Positions 8,159-15,914 of a DNA stretch of 42,527 nt are shown in pieces (the first letter of the stretch is position 1; each line of letters starts with the position of its first letter). The notes beneath the pieces are model-generated. The model had not been told where the DNA came from. It did not search any database and saw only the letters and a program-made list of their open reading frames with translations. The DNA is taken from positions 1 through 42,527 of the forward strand of contig NZ_BAFZ01000069.1 of assembly GCF_000308575.1 (NCBI RefSeq), in the 5' to 3' direction. The position numbers and the translations under genes were made by a program. Source of the DNA: Nocardia exalbida NBRC 100660. Its GTDB lineage: Bacteria > Actinomycetota > Actinomycetes > Mycobacteriales > Mycobacteriaceae.

Positions 8159-8836
8159 TCACTCGGCGCTGTCGCCGTTCACCACGGCATAGGCGAAGCC
8201 GTCCCAGCCCTTGCCGCCGACGGTCTGGACCACGGTCGCGTCCAGGCTCGGTTCGGCGGAGAGCAACTCCACCAGCTCGCGACTGGCCTGTGCGTTCGGA
8301 TCCTCGGAATGCTCCTCGGCGATCGCGCCGCCGCGCACGACATTGTCGACGATGATCACCGAACCGGGCCGGGTCAGCCGCAGCGCCCACAGCACGTAAT
8401 TCGAGTTGTTCACCTTGTCCGCGTCGATGAACACCAGGTCGAACGGGTCCGGGTCCTCCTCCGCGAGCACGGGCAGGCTGTCCAGCGCGGCGCCGACCCG
8501 GATCTCCACCCGGTCGCCGACACCCGCCCGCTCCAGGTTCGCCCGCGCCACATCGGCGTGCTCGGCGGCGAACTCCAGCGTGACCACCCGGCCCTTCGGC
8601 CCGACCGCGCGAGCGAGCCAGATCGTGCTGTATCCGCCGAGCGTGCCGATCTCCAGCACCCGACGTGCCCCAACCGTCCTGGCCAGCAGATGCAGGAATT
8701 TCCCCTGCGGCGGTGACACGTCGATCGGGGGCAGGCCGGCCGCCTTGTTCGCCGCCAGCGCCGCGTCGGAATCGGGATCCGCCACCAGCGTCTCCACGAG
8801 ATAGCGGTCCACGTCGGCCCATCCAGGTGTCGTCAT
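8159..8836 (-). CDS. SAM-dependent O-methyltransferase (COMT/CCoAOMT type)
   Basis: A 225-aa class I methyltransferase of the caffeoyl-CoA O-methyltransferase family (Methyltransf_3). Visible motifs are PPQGKFLHLLARTVGARRVLEIGTLGGYSTIWLA (motif I, SAM-binding), VTLEFAAEHADVARANLERAG, the acidic FIDADKVNN segment that binds the divalent metal and substrate, and IIVDNVVRGG. Family members methylate catechol-like hydroxyls. The substrate here is unknown. ATG at 8836 gives the standard length for the family. It is divergent from the SGNH hydrolase gene with 114 bp between, and convergent with the MDR gene. Confidence 0.9.
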   Translation of the reverse strand: MTTPGWADVDRYLVETLVADPDSDAALAANKAAGLPPIDVSPPQGKFLHLLARTVGARRVLEIGTLGGYSTIWLARAVGPKGRVVTLEFAAEHADVARANLERAGVGDRVEIRVGAALDSLPVLAEEDPDPFDLVFIDADKVNNSNYVLWALRLTRPGSVIIVDNVVRGGAIAEEHSEDPNAQASRELVELLSAEPSLDATVVQTVGGKGWDGFAYAVVNGDSAE

Positions 8837-8950
8837 ACCTGGAAGTCTGCCACCCGATTCCGCCCGCGTGCCCACCTCGCCGGGTAGCGTTCGGCACAGA
8901 GACGTACATGTCCCGGGAGCGCGCCGACGAACGGACGGACAGGATCCGAC

Positions 8951-9796
8951 ATGACGAATCTTGCGCGGGCCGTCGCGGTCATCGCATGCTCGATCGCCTT
9001 CGGCGCCACCGGCTCCGTCGAGGCCGCCCCCCTCGACGGCGGGGCCGAGTACGTCGCGCTGGGTGATTCCGGGGCGGCCACCACCGGCGTGCGCAACTTC
9101 GACAGCACCGCCCCGCCGCGCTGCCTCCGCTCGACCGCGAACACACCGAAGCTCATCGCCCGGGAGCTCGATCTGCGCCTCGACGACCGCACCTGCAACT
9201 CCGCGCGCATCCCGGATCTCGCCGCCGCGCAGCAGCCGGGCATTCCACCGCAGTTCGAGGCCCTCGGTCCCGGCACCAGGTTGGTCACGGTACACATCGG
9301 CGCCAACGACGCCTTGATGGCCGAGCACATCGTCGCCTGCCATGTCTACGGCGTCTCCGGCGCAGGGGGGTGCGCCGGTCCGGACTGGGATGCCGCCATC
9401 GACGCGATCGCGGCGCCCTACGCGGCCGCGTTGCAACAGGTTTCGGATCTGGCGCCGAAGGCGATGATCGTCGTCGACGGCTGGCCGACCTATGTGCGCG
9501 ACGGCGGCTGTCCGGAGCTGGTCGGTCTCCGCCCGTCGGACGCCGCGCCCATCCAAGCGGCCTTCGACCGTCTCGACACCGTGGTCGCCCGCGTCGCCAC
9601 CGCGCACGGCGCGACCTACGTCGACACCCGCGCCGCCTCGTCGGGCCGTGACGCGTGCGCACCCGTCGGTGTCCGTTGGATCGACCCCGTCATCGCCACC
9701 GAAACGCTCCTCCCCTACCACCTCACCCCGCAGGGCATGCGTGGCGTCGCCGACGTCATCCTCCCCGCGATCCGCGCCACCGGCCTGCCCCGCTGA
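8951..9796 (+). CDS. Secreted SGNH/GDSL hydrolase
   Basis: A 281-aa exported esterase/lipase. The signal peptide is followed by an SVEA-AP cleavage region. Block I is VALGDSGAA with nucleophile Ser40, block III is HIGANDA, and the C-terminal catalytic block reads LLPYHLTPQGM with His257. The usual Asp-x-x-His is therefore replaced by a Pro-Tyr-His version, and an upstream Asp may serve instead. Six cysteines occur in the mature part, which suits disulfide formation outside the cell, as in the Streptomyces/mycobacterial SGNH lipases. ATG at 8951 lies within a plausible context (GACAGGATCCGAC upstream). It is convergent with the SPFH gene across a strong hairpin terminator. Confidence 0.88.
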   Translation: MTNLARAVAVIACSIAFGATGSVEAAPLDGGAEYVALGDSGAATTGVRNFDSTAPPRCLRSTANTPKLIARELDLRLDDRTCNSARIPDLAAAQQPGIPPQFEALGPGTRLVTVHIGANDALMAEHIVACHVYGVSGAGGCAGPDWDAAIDAIAAPYAAALQQVSDLAPKAMIVVDGWPTYVRDGGCPELVGLRPSDAAPIQAAFDRLDTVVARVATAHGATYVDTRAASSGRDACAPVGVRWIDPVIATETLLPYHLTPQGMRGVADVILPAIRATGLPR

Positions 9797-9817
9797 ACGA
9801 TTCGGCCGCACCGACGA

Positions 9818-9846
9818 CCGCCCCGGACTCGGGGAGTCCGGGGCGG
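9818..9846. terminator. Bidirectional hairpin terminator between convergent genes
   Basis: A perfect 13-bp stem (arms 9818-9830 and 9834-9846, CCGCCCCGGACTC and its complement) with a GGG loop lies between the stop codons of the SGNH hydrolase and the SPFH gene. It lacks a long T-run but is placed to stop both convergent transcripts. Confidence 0.75.
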
Positions 9847-9857
9847 GTCGGGTGGTG

Positions 9858-11144
9858 TTATTTCGAGAAGTTCTCCGGCGGCTGCCAAGGACGGCCGTGC
9901 GGGTCGTCCGGGCGCTGGGCCGGCGGCTGCGGCGGCTGCTGCTGTTGTTGCGGCTGCTGCTGGGGCGGGAAAGCCTCCTGCGGCGGGATGACCGGCTGGT
10001 GCGGCGACGGCTCGAAACTCTGCGGAGGCGGTGTCGGTGTCGGTGTCAGCCCCTCGACCGGAGTCCGCGCCGTCGCCTCGGCGGCCCGGACGGCGCGCTC
10101 GATGGTCGGGTCGGGTGCGGTGTCGAACCAGTCCGCGACATCGGAATCGTCCTCCGGCTTGGCTTCCGCGCCGTCCGAGGCGGGCGGTTCGTACCGGAAC
10201 ACACCGTCCTCGCCTTGGGTGCCGAAGCTCTTGGCGAACCCTTCCAGCGCTTTGCCGAAATCGCTGGGCACCAGCCACACCTTGTTGGCGTCACCGCGCG
10301 CGACCATGGGCAGCGTCTGCAGGTACTGGTAGGCAAGCAGTTCCGGCGTCGGCTTGCCGGATTTGATGGCGGCGAAGACTTTTTCGATGGCCTTGGCCTG
10401 GCCTTGCGCCTGCAGGAAGGCGGCGGCGCGCTCACCCTGGGCCCGCAGGATGCGGCTCTGCCGTTCGCCTTCGGCGGCCAGGATCGACGACTGCTTGGCG
10501 CCCTCGGCGGACAGGATCTGCGCCTGCTTCGAGCCCTCGGCCGTCTTGATCTGCGATTCGCGCTGGCCCTCCGCGGTGAGGATCATGGCGCGCTTCTCCC
10601 GGTCGGCCTTCATCTGCTTCTCCATCGACTCCTGAATCGACGGAGGCGGATCGATGCTCTTCAGCTCGACCCGCGCGACGCGCAGCCCCCAGCGCCCGGT
10701 CGCCTCGTCCAGCACGCCGCGCAGCTGGCCGTTGATCGAGTCGCGGGAGGTGAGGGTCTGCTCGAGTGTCATACCACCGACGACGTTGCGCAGCGTGGTG
10801 ACGGTCAGCTGCTCGACGGCGGCGATGTAGTTGCTGATCTCGTAGACCGCCGCCTGCGGGCTGGTCACCTGGAAATAGACCACGGTGTCGATGTGCAGGG
10901 TCAGGTTGTCCTCGGTGATCACCGGCTGCGGCGGGAACGACACCACCCGCTCCCGCAGATCCACCTTGGCGCGCACCCGGTCGGCGAACGGCACCAGGAA
11001 CGTGAGCTGGCCGGACACGGTACGCGAATACCGGCCCAGTCGCTCGATCACCGCGGCCTCGGCCTGCGGCACCAACGCGATCGACTTGAAGACCACCACC
11101 ACGACCAGCAACACGAGGACGGCGGCAACGATCAGTACAGGCAT
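9858..11144 (-). CDS. SPFH/band 7 membrane scaffold protein (QmcA/stomatin type, Rv1488-like)
   Basis: A 428-aa protein with an N-terminal transmembrane helix (about residues 2-22, MPVLIVAAVLVLLVVVVVF) and a band 7/SPFH domain (IALVPQAEAAVIERLGRYSRTVSGQL to about residue 200). A long Ala/Glu/Gln-rich coiled coil follows (repeated ILSAEGAKQSSILAAEGERQ-type units), and then a Pro/Gln-rich disordered tail. Such proteins form oligomeric cages in ordered membrane microdomains and often work with NfeD. The ATG at 11144 shares one base with the TGA of the upstream nfeD gene (TGATG), so the two are translationally coupled. A longer open frame upstream overlaps nfeD and is not the start. M. tuberculosis Rv1488 occupies the same position. 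Confidence 0.92.
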   Translation of the reverse strand: MPVLIVAAVLVLLVVVVVFKSIALVPQAEAAVIERLGRYSRTVSGQLTFLVPFADRVRAKVDLRERVVSFPPQPVITEDNLTLHIDTVVYFQVTSPQAAVYEISNYIAAVEQLTVTTLRNVVGGMTLEQTLTSRDSINGQLRGVLDEATGRWGLRVARVELKSIDPPPSIQESMEKQMKADREKRAMILTAEGQRESQIKTAEGSKQAQILSAEGAKQSSILAAEGERQSRILRAQGERAAAFLQAQGQAKAIEKVFAAIKSGKPTPELLAYQYLQTLPMVARGDANKVWLVPSDFGKALEGFAKSFGTQGEDGVFRYEPPASDGAEAKPEDDSDVADWFDTAPDPTIERAVRAAEATARTPVEGLTPTPTPPPQSFEPSPHQPVIPPQEAFPPQQQPQQQQQPPQPPAQRPDDPHGRPWQPPENFSK

Positions 11145-11575
11145 CAAGGCCCTTTCCAGACGACGGCGGTCGCGCCGTCGATCTTCATGACATACACGGT
11201 CGTACCCGGTTCGTAGACTTCGGTCGTGTCCATCGGCCGCGCGGTCCACACTTCACCGCCCAGTTTCACCTGGCCGGAGTGCGCGGCGACCTGTTCGAGC
11301 ACCAGGGCGGTCTTCCCCGGCAGCGCGTCGACGTTCGTCGGCGTGGGTGGCGGAGTTCCGAAGCGACGCCGGATGATCGGGCGCACGCCGAGGAACAGCA
11401 CCGCCGAGATCACCGCGAAGACGATGGCATCCACCACGAGCGAGGTGTCCGCCGCCGCGCTGACACCCGCCGTGCCCAGCGCGGCGACGCCGAGCATCAG
11501 CAGGGTGAAATCGCCGGTGAGCATCTCCGCCGCCGCGAGCAGAACGCCCGCGACCAGCCAAAAAATTGCGGCCAC
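11144..11575 (-). CDS. NfeD family membrane protein (Rv1487-like)
   Basis: A 143-aa protein with two to three N-terminal membrane helices (AAIFWLVAGVLLAAAEMLTGDF, then TLLMLGVAALGTAGVSAA, then VVDAIVFAVISAVLFLGV) and a C-terminal OB-fold of the short NfeD type (ALPGKTALVLEQVAAHSGQVKLGGEVWTARP...). Short NfeD proteins partner with SPFH scaffolds, and here the stop codon overlaps the start of the SPFH gene by one base. The start is GTG at 11575. It lacks the ClpP-like protease domain of long NfeD proteins. The pair corresponds to Rv1487-Rv1488. Confidence 0.9.
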   Translation of the reverse strand: MAAIFWLVAGVLLAAAEMLTGDFTLLMLGVAALGTAGVSAAADTSLVVDAIVFAVISAVLFLGVRPIIRRRFGTPPPTPTNVDALPGKTALVLEQVAAHSGQVKLGGEVWTARPMDTTEVYEPGTTVYVMKIDGATAVVWKGP

Positions 11576-11705
11576 ACCACCACTGTAGTGCGCCGATCAT
11601 GATATCGGGCGCGACCTTCGCGAGTACTCCCGATGAATTCCGGCCGCGAACGCGCGGTGACCCGGGTGCATCGAAAGCCGCAGCGGCGGTGCTAGCTTCA
11701 AGCGG

Positions 11706-12530
11706 GTGAGCGGGCGTGACAGGTACGGCGACATCTACTCCGGACATCCTCGATCGAAGAAGAGGGTGGTGCCGACGGTCACCGCGGAACGCGACCTGGT
11801 CGTCGAGGACGCCGCCACCGGATTCTGCGGCGCGGTGGTCGGATTCGATCGCAGCTACGACGGCGAGTTCGTCGAGCTGGAGGACGCGCGCGGCGCGGTG
11901 CGCCTGTTCGCGATGCGCGAGGCCGCGTTCCTCATCGACGGCGAGCCCGTGACGCTGGTGCGGCCGACGGCCGCCCCGCCCAAGACACCGAGCCGTTCCG
12001 CCTCCGGCTCCACGAAGGTCGATGGTCTGCGCGCCCGGATCGCCCGCGGCAGCCGGATCTGGGTGGAGGGCGTCCACGACGCCGCGCTCGTCGAGCGGGT
12101 GTGGGGCCATGATCTGCGCGTCGAGGGCGTCGTCGTGGAGCAGTTGGAAGGCCTGGACAATCTGGCCGCGCGCCTGGCCGAATTCCGGCCCGGCCCGGGC
12201 AGGCGGGTCGGCGTGCTGGTCGACCACTTGGTGACCGGATCGAAGGAGACCCAGCTGACCACCGGACTCGGGCCGCACGTCCTGGTGACCGGTCACCCGT
12301 TCGTCGACGTCTGGCAGGCGGTGCGCCCTTCCACCCTCGGGATCGCGCGGTGGCCCCGGGTGCCGCGCGACGAGGACTGGAAGACCGGCGTCTGCCAACG
12401 GCTGCGCTGGGGCACTCCGCAGGACGGCTGGCGGCGGGTGTACGACGCGGTGAGCTCCTTCCGTGATCTGGAGGCGCCGCTCATCGGCGCGGTCGAGCGC
12501 CTCATCGATTTCGTCACCGAACCGCACTAG
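11706..12530 (+). CDS. DUF3097 family protein
   Basis: A 274-aa soluble protein matching the actinobacterial DUF3097 family as I remember it. It starts with the short RYGDIYSGHPRSKKRVVPTV segment, has a central beta-rich part and a conserved GSRIWVEGVHDAALVERVWG block, and then VGVLVDHLVTGSKE and a VTGHPFVDVWQAV segment. The EGVHDAALVE and VLVDHL blocks resemble a Toprim-like acidic fold, but no activity is established to my knowledge. GTG at 11706 begins MSGRDRYGD. It is divergent from nfeD (130 bp between). In M. tuberculosis the gene is not at this place, so its presence within the conserved block is a local rearrangement. Confidence 0.82.
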   Translation: MSGRDRYGDIYSGHPRSKKRVVPTVTAERDLVVEDAATGFCGAVVGFDRSYDGEFVELEDARGAVRLFAMREAAFLIDGEPVTLVRPTAAPPKTPSRSASGSTKVDGLRARIARGSRIWVEGVHDAALVERVWGHDLRVEGVVVEQLEGLDNLAARLAEFRPGPGRRVGVLVDHLVTGSKETQLTTGLGPHVLVTGHPFVDVWQAVRPSTLGIARWPRVPRDEDWKTGVCQRLRWGTPQDGWRRVYDAVSSFRDLEAPLIGAVERLIDFVTEPH

Positions 12531-12595
12531 CGCGTTCCGGGAGCAGGGCCCGAGCCAGATGCCGGGCGGTATCCGCACGGACCCGCTCGTCGCGG

Positions 12596-12625
12596 GCAGC
12601 GCGGCGACCCCGGTTTCCGCGCTGC
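12596..12625 (+). terminator. Hairpin after the DUF3097 gene, possible terminator
   Basis: A perfect 9-bp inverted repeat (GCAGCGCGG at 12596-12604, complement at 12617-12625) with a 12-nt loop lies 65 nt after the DUF3097 stop codon. It has no T-run, so termination is uncertain. Confidence 0.4.
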
Positions 12626-12672
12626 TCACGAATGCCCTCGCGCATGGATGCCCACCGGTAGCGCCCACCCTT

Positions 12673-12687
12673 TATGCTCGATAATTA
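12673..12687 (+). promoter_or_regulatory. -10 hexamer for a probable leaderless transcript
   Basis: TATGCT at 12673-12678 lies 8 nt before the ATG of the next gene, and no Shine-Dalgarno-like sequence is present between them. The expected transcription start would fall on or next to the A of the ATG, which is the signature of the leaderless mRNAs that are frequent in Mycobacteriales. Confidence 0.45.
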
Positions 12688-13502
12688 TGTGCTCTCCAAG
12701 CGCGACGCTGACGGTGTGGGCGAGCTCCTGGCTGGCCGGCCGCAGCGCGCCCGACGACGTTTTGGCCGCCTTGCACGCGTGGGCGCCGAAGCACACGATC
12801 GCGGCGGGCGACCCGCTCACCGGCGGCCGCACCGATCTACCCTGGTCCGCACACGGCAACCTGCCGGGAAGCGGAGTCATGGCGCTGCTCAAGGTGATTC
12901 GCGAGACGATGTCCCAATCCGGGGCGCAACTGCGGCTGGTGCTGCCCGTCCCGGGGGACGTACGCGGAGTTCCCGGCGGCACGGCGTTCGCCGCCGACGC
13001 CGTCGAAGCCGAGGAGGGCATCCTGATCGGCGTACCGGGCGCCGAAGGCACCGGCCTCATCCCGCAGTGGTCCGACGACGACACGCTGCAGTGGACCGTC
13101 TACAGCACCCCCATCCCCGCCGCTCCCGGCCCCGACATGTCACTCGGCGAGGCCGAATACGCGATGCGCGAAGCGGTCCGCGACGCCGCCGACGCGCTGA
13201 TGAAACTGCACACCACGTCGCTCGGCACGGTCGACTCCGATCCGCGCGAACTCATCGAAGCCGAACTCGCCGACTACTCGCGCCACGACTACCCCGAGTC
13301 GATCCCGCTGCGCGCCAGGCGCATTCTCGACACCGCCGATCATGTGGCGGCCATCCTCACGGTGGCGCAGCGGGAGCCCGCTTCCGCGCCCACGTCCGCC
13401 AGCGCGATCGGCGCGCAGGAATCGCTGCTGCGACCGCTGTGGGACGCGATCCGCGCCGCGCGCCTGGTCGCCGTGCACGCCTCCGCGCGCGAGAGCCGCT
13501 GA
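12687..13502 (+). CDS. Conserved hypothetical protein (position of Rv1486c)
   Basis: A 271-aa protein, probably cytosolic, with no signal peptide or membrane segment. The N-terminal half is of alpha/beta character and contains GRTDLPWSAHGNLPG and RLVLPVPGDVRG segments. The C-terminal half is helical and Ala/Asp/Glu-rich. I recognise no catalytic motif. ATG at 12687 is chosen over an in-frame ATG at 12648 because a -10 hexamer lies 8 nt before it and the extra residues look non-coding. It is divergent in sense from the hemH-inhA-fabG1 run, and this orientation and position correspond to M. tuberculosis Rv1486c, also an uncharacterised protein of similar length. That equivalence is inferred from synteny. 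Confidence 0.78.
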   Translation: MCSPSATLTVWASSWLAGRSAPDDVLAALHAWAPKHTIAAGDPLTGGRTDLPWSAHGNLPGSGVMALLKVIRETMSQSGAQLRLVLPVPGDVRGVPGGTAFAADAVEAEEGILIGVPGAEGTGLIPQWSDDDTLQWTVYSTPIPAAPGPDMSLGEAEYAMREAVRDAADALMKLHTTSLGTVDSDPRELIEAELADYSRHDYPESIPLRARRILDTADHVAAILTVAQREPASAPTSASAIGAQESLLRPLWDAIRAARLVAVHASARESR

Positions 13503-13525
13503 CATCATGACGTGGGCGGTGTGAC

Positions 13526-14275
13526 ATGCGAGTTTCCCGCCGTGGCCGCACCGCCGCCCTCACCGTGCTGATCGGTCTCGCACTCCACGCCCCGGCCGCG
13601 GCGATCGTCGGCGGCACCGATGCGACGACGGCGGAGTACCCGTGGCTGGCCGCCATCGGCACGCCGTTGTTCCTCACCCGCGCTTCCGGCCAATTCTGCG
13701 GCGGCGCACTCATCGCTCCGGACGAGGTGATCACCACGGCGCACTGCGTGGCCCTGACCCGTCCGCTCGCGCAGACGCTCACCGTCACCTTCGGCCGCGA
13801 CGACCTCCGCGAAGAGAACGGAAACACGGTGCACGTGAAGGATATTCGCATTCATCCGGACTTCCGTGCCACCGTTCTCGACACGACGACCGCCTATCAG
13901 AACGATGTGGCGATCCTGACCCTGGACGAGCCGCAGCCCGGTCCGACGATCACCGTCGCCGCACCCGCTCCCGGCAGCACCGCAACCATCCTGGGCTGGG
14001 GCGCGACCTTCGAAACCGATGAAGCCAACACCCGGTTGCACGCCGCGAACGTTCCGCTGTCCATCGACGCGGAGTGCGCAACCGCCTATGGCCCGGCCTT
14101 CGACCCGCACACGATGCTCTGCGCGGGCAGCCCGACCGCCGACACCGCACAGTACGACAGCGGTGGACCGATTGTCGTCGACGGGCGTCTCGCCGGTCTC
14201 ACCTCCTGGGGCACCGGCGCGGCCCGCCCCGGCTTCCCCACCGTCTATACCCGCCTGGCCGCCCCGAACTTCTGA
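13526..14275 (+). CDS. Secreted trypsin-like serine protease (S1A) with altered oxyanion-hole residue
   Basis: A 249-aa chymotrypsin-fold protein. The catalytic triad is His73 (TAHC), Asp127 (NDVAIL) and Ser212 (DSGGP). The S1 specificity Asp (Asp206, chymotrypsin 189) is kept, predicting Arg/Lys preference. The signal peptide ends AAA directly before IVGG, so signal peptidase cleavage could itself produce the active N-terminus. Two disulfides (Cys58-Cys74, Cys184-Cys199) are kept. The third (191-220 numbering) is lost on both sides, as Ala208 and Ala232. The residue before the catalytic DSGG is Tyr210 instead of the near-invariant Gly193. ATG at 13526 lies 23 nt after the preceding stop. It may be a low-activity or specialised protease. 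Confidence 0.92.
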   Translation: MRVSRRGRTAALTVLIGLALHAPAAAIVGGTDATTAEYPWLAAIGTPLFLTRASGQFCGGALIAPDEVITTAHCVALTRPLAQTLTVTFGRDDLREENGNTVHVKDIRIHPDFRATVLDTTTAYQNDVAILTLDEPQPGPTITVAAPAPGSTATILGWGATFETDEANTRLHAANVPLSIDAECATAYGPAFDPHTMLCAGSPTADTAQYDSGGPIVVDGRLAGLTSWGTGAARPGFPTVYTRLAAPNF

Positions 14276-14293
14276 TCGTTCGAGCGGGGATGC

Positions 14294-14761
14294 TCACCGC
14301 TGCGGCGGTTGCGGCGGCTGGTACGGCTGCTGCGGCGGATAGGGCTGCTGCTGCGGGTACTGCTGATACTGCTGTTGCGGTTGCGGTTGCGACGCGTAGG
14401 GCTGCTGGTACTGCTGCGGCGGCGCGTACTGCTGTTGCCCCGCGAAATCCTGCGGAGGATACGGCTGCTGGTACTGCTGCCCCTGCGGATACTGCTGTTG
14501 CTGGAACTGCTGCTGTTGCGGGTACTGCTGCTGGGACTGGCTCGCTTTGCCTCGCTTGCTCAGCCAGACGATGAGTCCGATGACCACGGCGACGACCCCG
14601 ATGCACAGCAGCAGACCACCGATGGAGAAACCACCACCGCCACTGCTGCGGCCGCGGCGCCTGGCCTCCGTGGCGTCGAGCGCCACCGTCCACACGTTCG
14701 CATCGGACCAGGCGTGCGGATCGAGCAGCGCGGCATTGGTCAGCACGTCGGCATAGGTCAT
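14294..14761 (-). CDS. Single-pass membrane protein with Gln/Pro/Tyr-rich prion-like tail
   Basis: A 155-aa protein. Residues 1-45 form a soluble N-terminal segment (MTYADVLTNAALLDPHAW...) ending in an RRRGRSSGGGG linker. One transmembrane helix follows (about 47-68, IGGLLLCIGVVAVVIGLIVWL), then a KRGK stop-transfer motif and a tail of about 80 residues composed almost only of Gln, Pro and Tyr in QQQYPQQ/QQPYPPQ units. The orientation is probably N-out with the tail in the cytoplasm by the positive-inside rule (inference). ATG at 14761 has a GGGGGG box 9 nt upstream. It lies 69 bp after hemH on the same strand and may be its last co-transcribed gene. The function is unknown. Confidence 0.8.
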   Translation of the reverse strand: MTYADVLTNAALLDPHAWSDANVWTVALDATEARRRGRSSGGGGFSIGGLLLCIGVVAVVIGLIVWLSKRGKASQSQQQYPQQQQFQQQQYPQGQQYQQPYPPQDFAGQQQYAPPQQYQQPYASQPQPQQQYQQYPQQQPYPPQQPYQPPQPPQR

Positions 14762-14830
14762 CGAGAGGTACCCCCCAGGAAGTCGGATTCGGCGATCGGT
14801 CGCTGGCGATGCTATCGCGCCCGCGACGTC

Positions 14831-15892
14831 TCAATTCCCAGTCGTGGGACGGCGCGCAACCGCGCAACAGCCGACGGCACACGGTTCGCCGTCGCGTGTG
14901 CAGCCGTAGCCCGGGACCGACCCGAGCCGCCGGGGTTCGATGCCGCGCAACTGCTCGGAGACCAGCTCGACGATCAGCTTGGCGAAGCGCGGGTCGGTTC
15001 CCGGCGTCGCGGCTCTGGCGAAGCCCATACCGAGTTCGGCGGCTTTCTGCGCGGCCTCGTTGTCCAGGTCCCAGATGACTTCGAGATGATCGGAGACAAA
15101 GCCAACCGGGCAGACGACCACGGCCTCGACCCCCTTGGCCGCGAGATCGTCCAGGTGGTCGACGATATCCGGATCCAGCCAGGGCACCTGCGGCGGACCG
15201 GAACGAGACTGCCAGACGACGTCATAGTCGGTGAAACCCGTTGCCGCGGCGCACAACCGGGCCGCGTCGGCGACCTGACGACTGTAGAGCCGCCCACCGT
15301 CGGCCGGCGGCCCCGCGGCGGCATCGGCCGATACCGGGATCGAGTGCGCGGTGAACACCAGCCGCGCCGCGGCGCGTTGCCCGGCCACGAGCTGATCGCG
15401 CGCCGCGCGGATGGCGTCGGCGAACGCCTCGATCAACAGCGGGTGATCGAAGTACTGGCGCAGCTTCAGCAGTTCCGGCGCGCCCGCGCCGAATGCCGCC
15501 CGCGCCCGGACGATGTCCTCGTGGTACTGCAGGCAGCCGGAGTAGCCGCCCCAGGCCGAAGTCGGGAAGACCAGCGCGGAGCCGACGCCGTCGGCCGCCA
15601 TCCGGGCCACGGTGTCCTCCACCATGGGGTGCCAGTTCCGGTTACCGAAGTACACCGGCAGCTCCAGGCCGGCCGCGGACAGTTCGGCCTCGACCGCCGC
15701 GATGATGTCGCGATTGAGCGCGTTGATCGGCGAGACACCGCCGAAGTGCAGGTAGTGCTCGGCGACCGCCTCGAGGCGCTCACGTGGCACTCCCCTGCCC
15801 CGGGTGACGTTCTCCAGGAACGGCATCACGTCTTCGGGACGTTCCGGACCGCCGAAGGACAGCAGCAGCAGCGCGTCGGCGGTCCGAACCAC
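14831..15892 (-). CDS. hemH: Coproporphyrin III ferrochelatase
   Basis: A 353-aa class of ferrochelatase (hemZ/cpfC of actinobacteria) that inserts Fe2+ into coproporphyrin III in the coproporphyrin-dependent heme pathway. Recognisable segments are ALLLLSFGGPERPEDVMPFL, HYLHFGGVSPIN, FTAHSIP with the catalytic His, VVWQSRSGPPQVPWLDPDI, and VCPVGFVSDHLEVIWDLD. It carries the cysteines typical of [2Fe-2S] actinobacterial enzymes: an internal SGCLQYHED and a C-terminal cluster (Cys331, 338, 342, 343). The GTG start at 15892 is preceded by GGGGAG at 5-7 nt. It follows inhA by 22 nt on the same strand, the fabG1-inhA-hemH order known from mycobacteria. Confidence 0.95.
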   Translation of the reverse strand: MVRTADALLLLSFGGPERPEDVMPFLENVTRGRGVPRERLEAVAEHYLHFGGVSPINALNRDIIAAVEAELSAAGLELPVYFGNRNWHPMVEDTVARMAADGVGSALVFPTSAWGGYSGCLQYHEDIVRARAAFGAGAPELLKLRQYFDHPLLIEAFADAIRAARDQLVAGQRAAARLVFTAHSIPVSADAAAGPPADGGRLYSRQVADAARLCAAATGFTDYDVVWQSRSGPPQVPWLDPDIVDHLDDLAAKGVEAVVVCPVGFVSDHLEVIWDLDNEAAQKAAELGMGFARAATPGTDPRFAKLIVELVSEQLRGIEPRRLGSVPGYGCTRDGEPCAVGCCAVARRPTTGN

Positions 15893-15914
15893 GGTGTCTC
15901 CCCTCGAATCCGGC

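Noticed and set aside
14300..14530. CTG/CTGCTG-rich tandem repeat as a microsatellite element
   Set aside because: The repeats are the coding sequence for the Gln/Pro/Tyr tail of the membrane protein at 14294-14761 and vary in order; no separate repeat element is needed.
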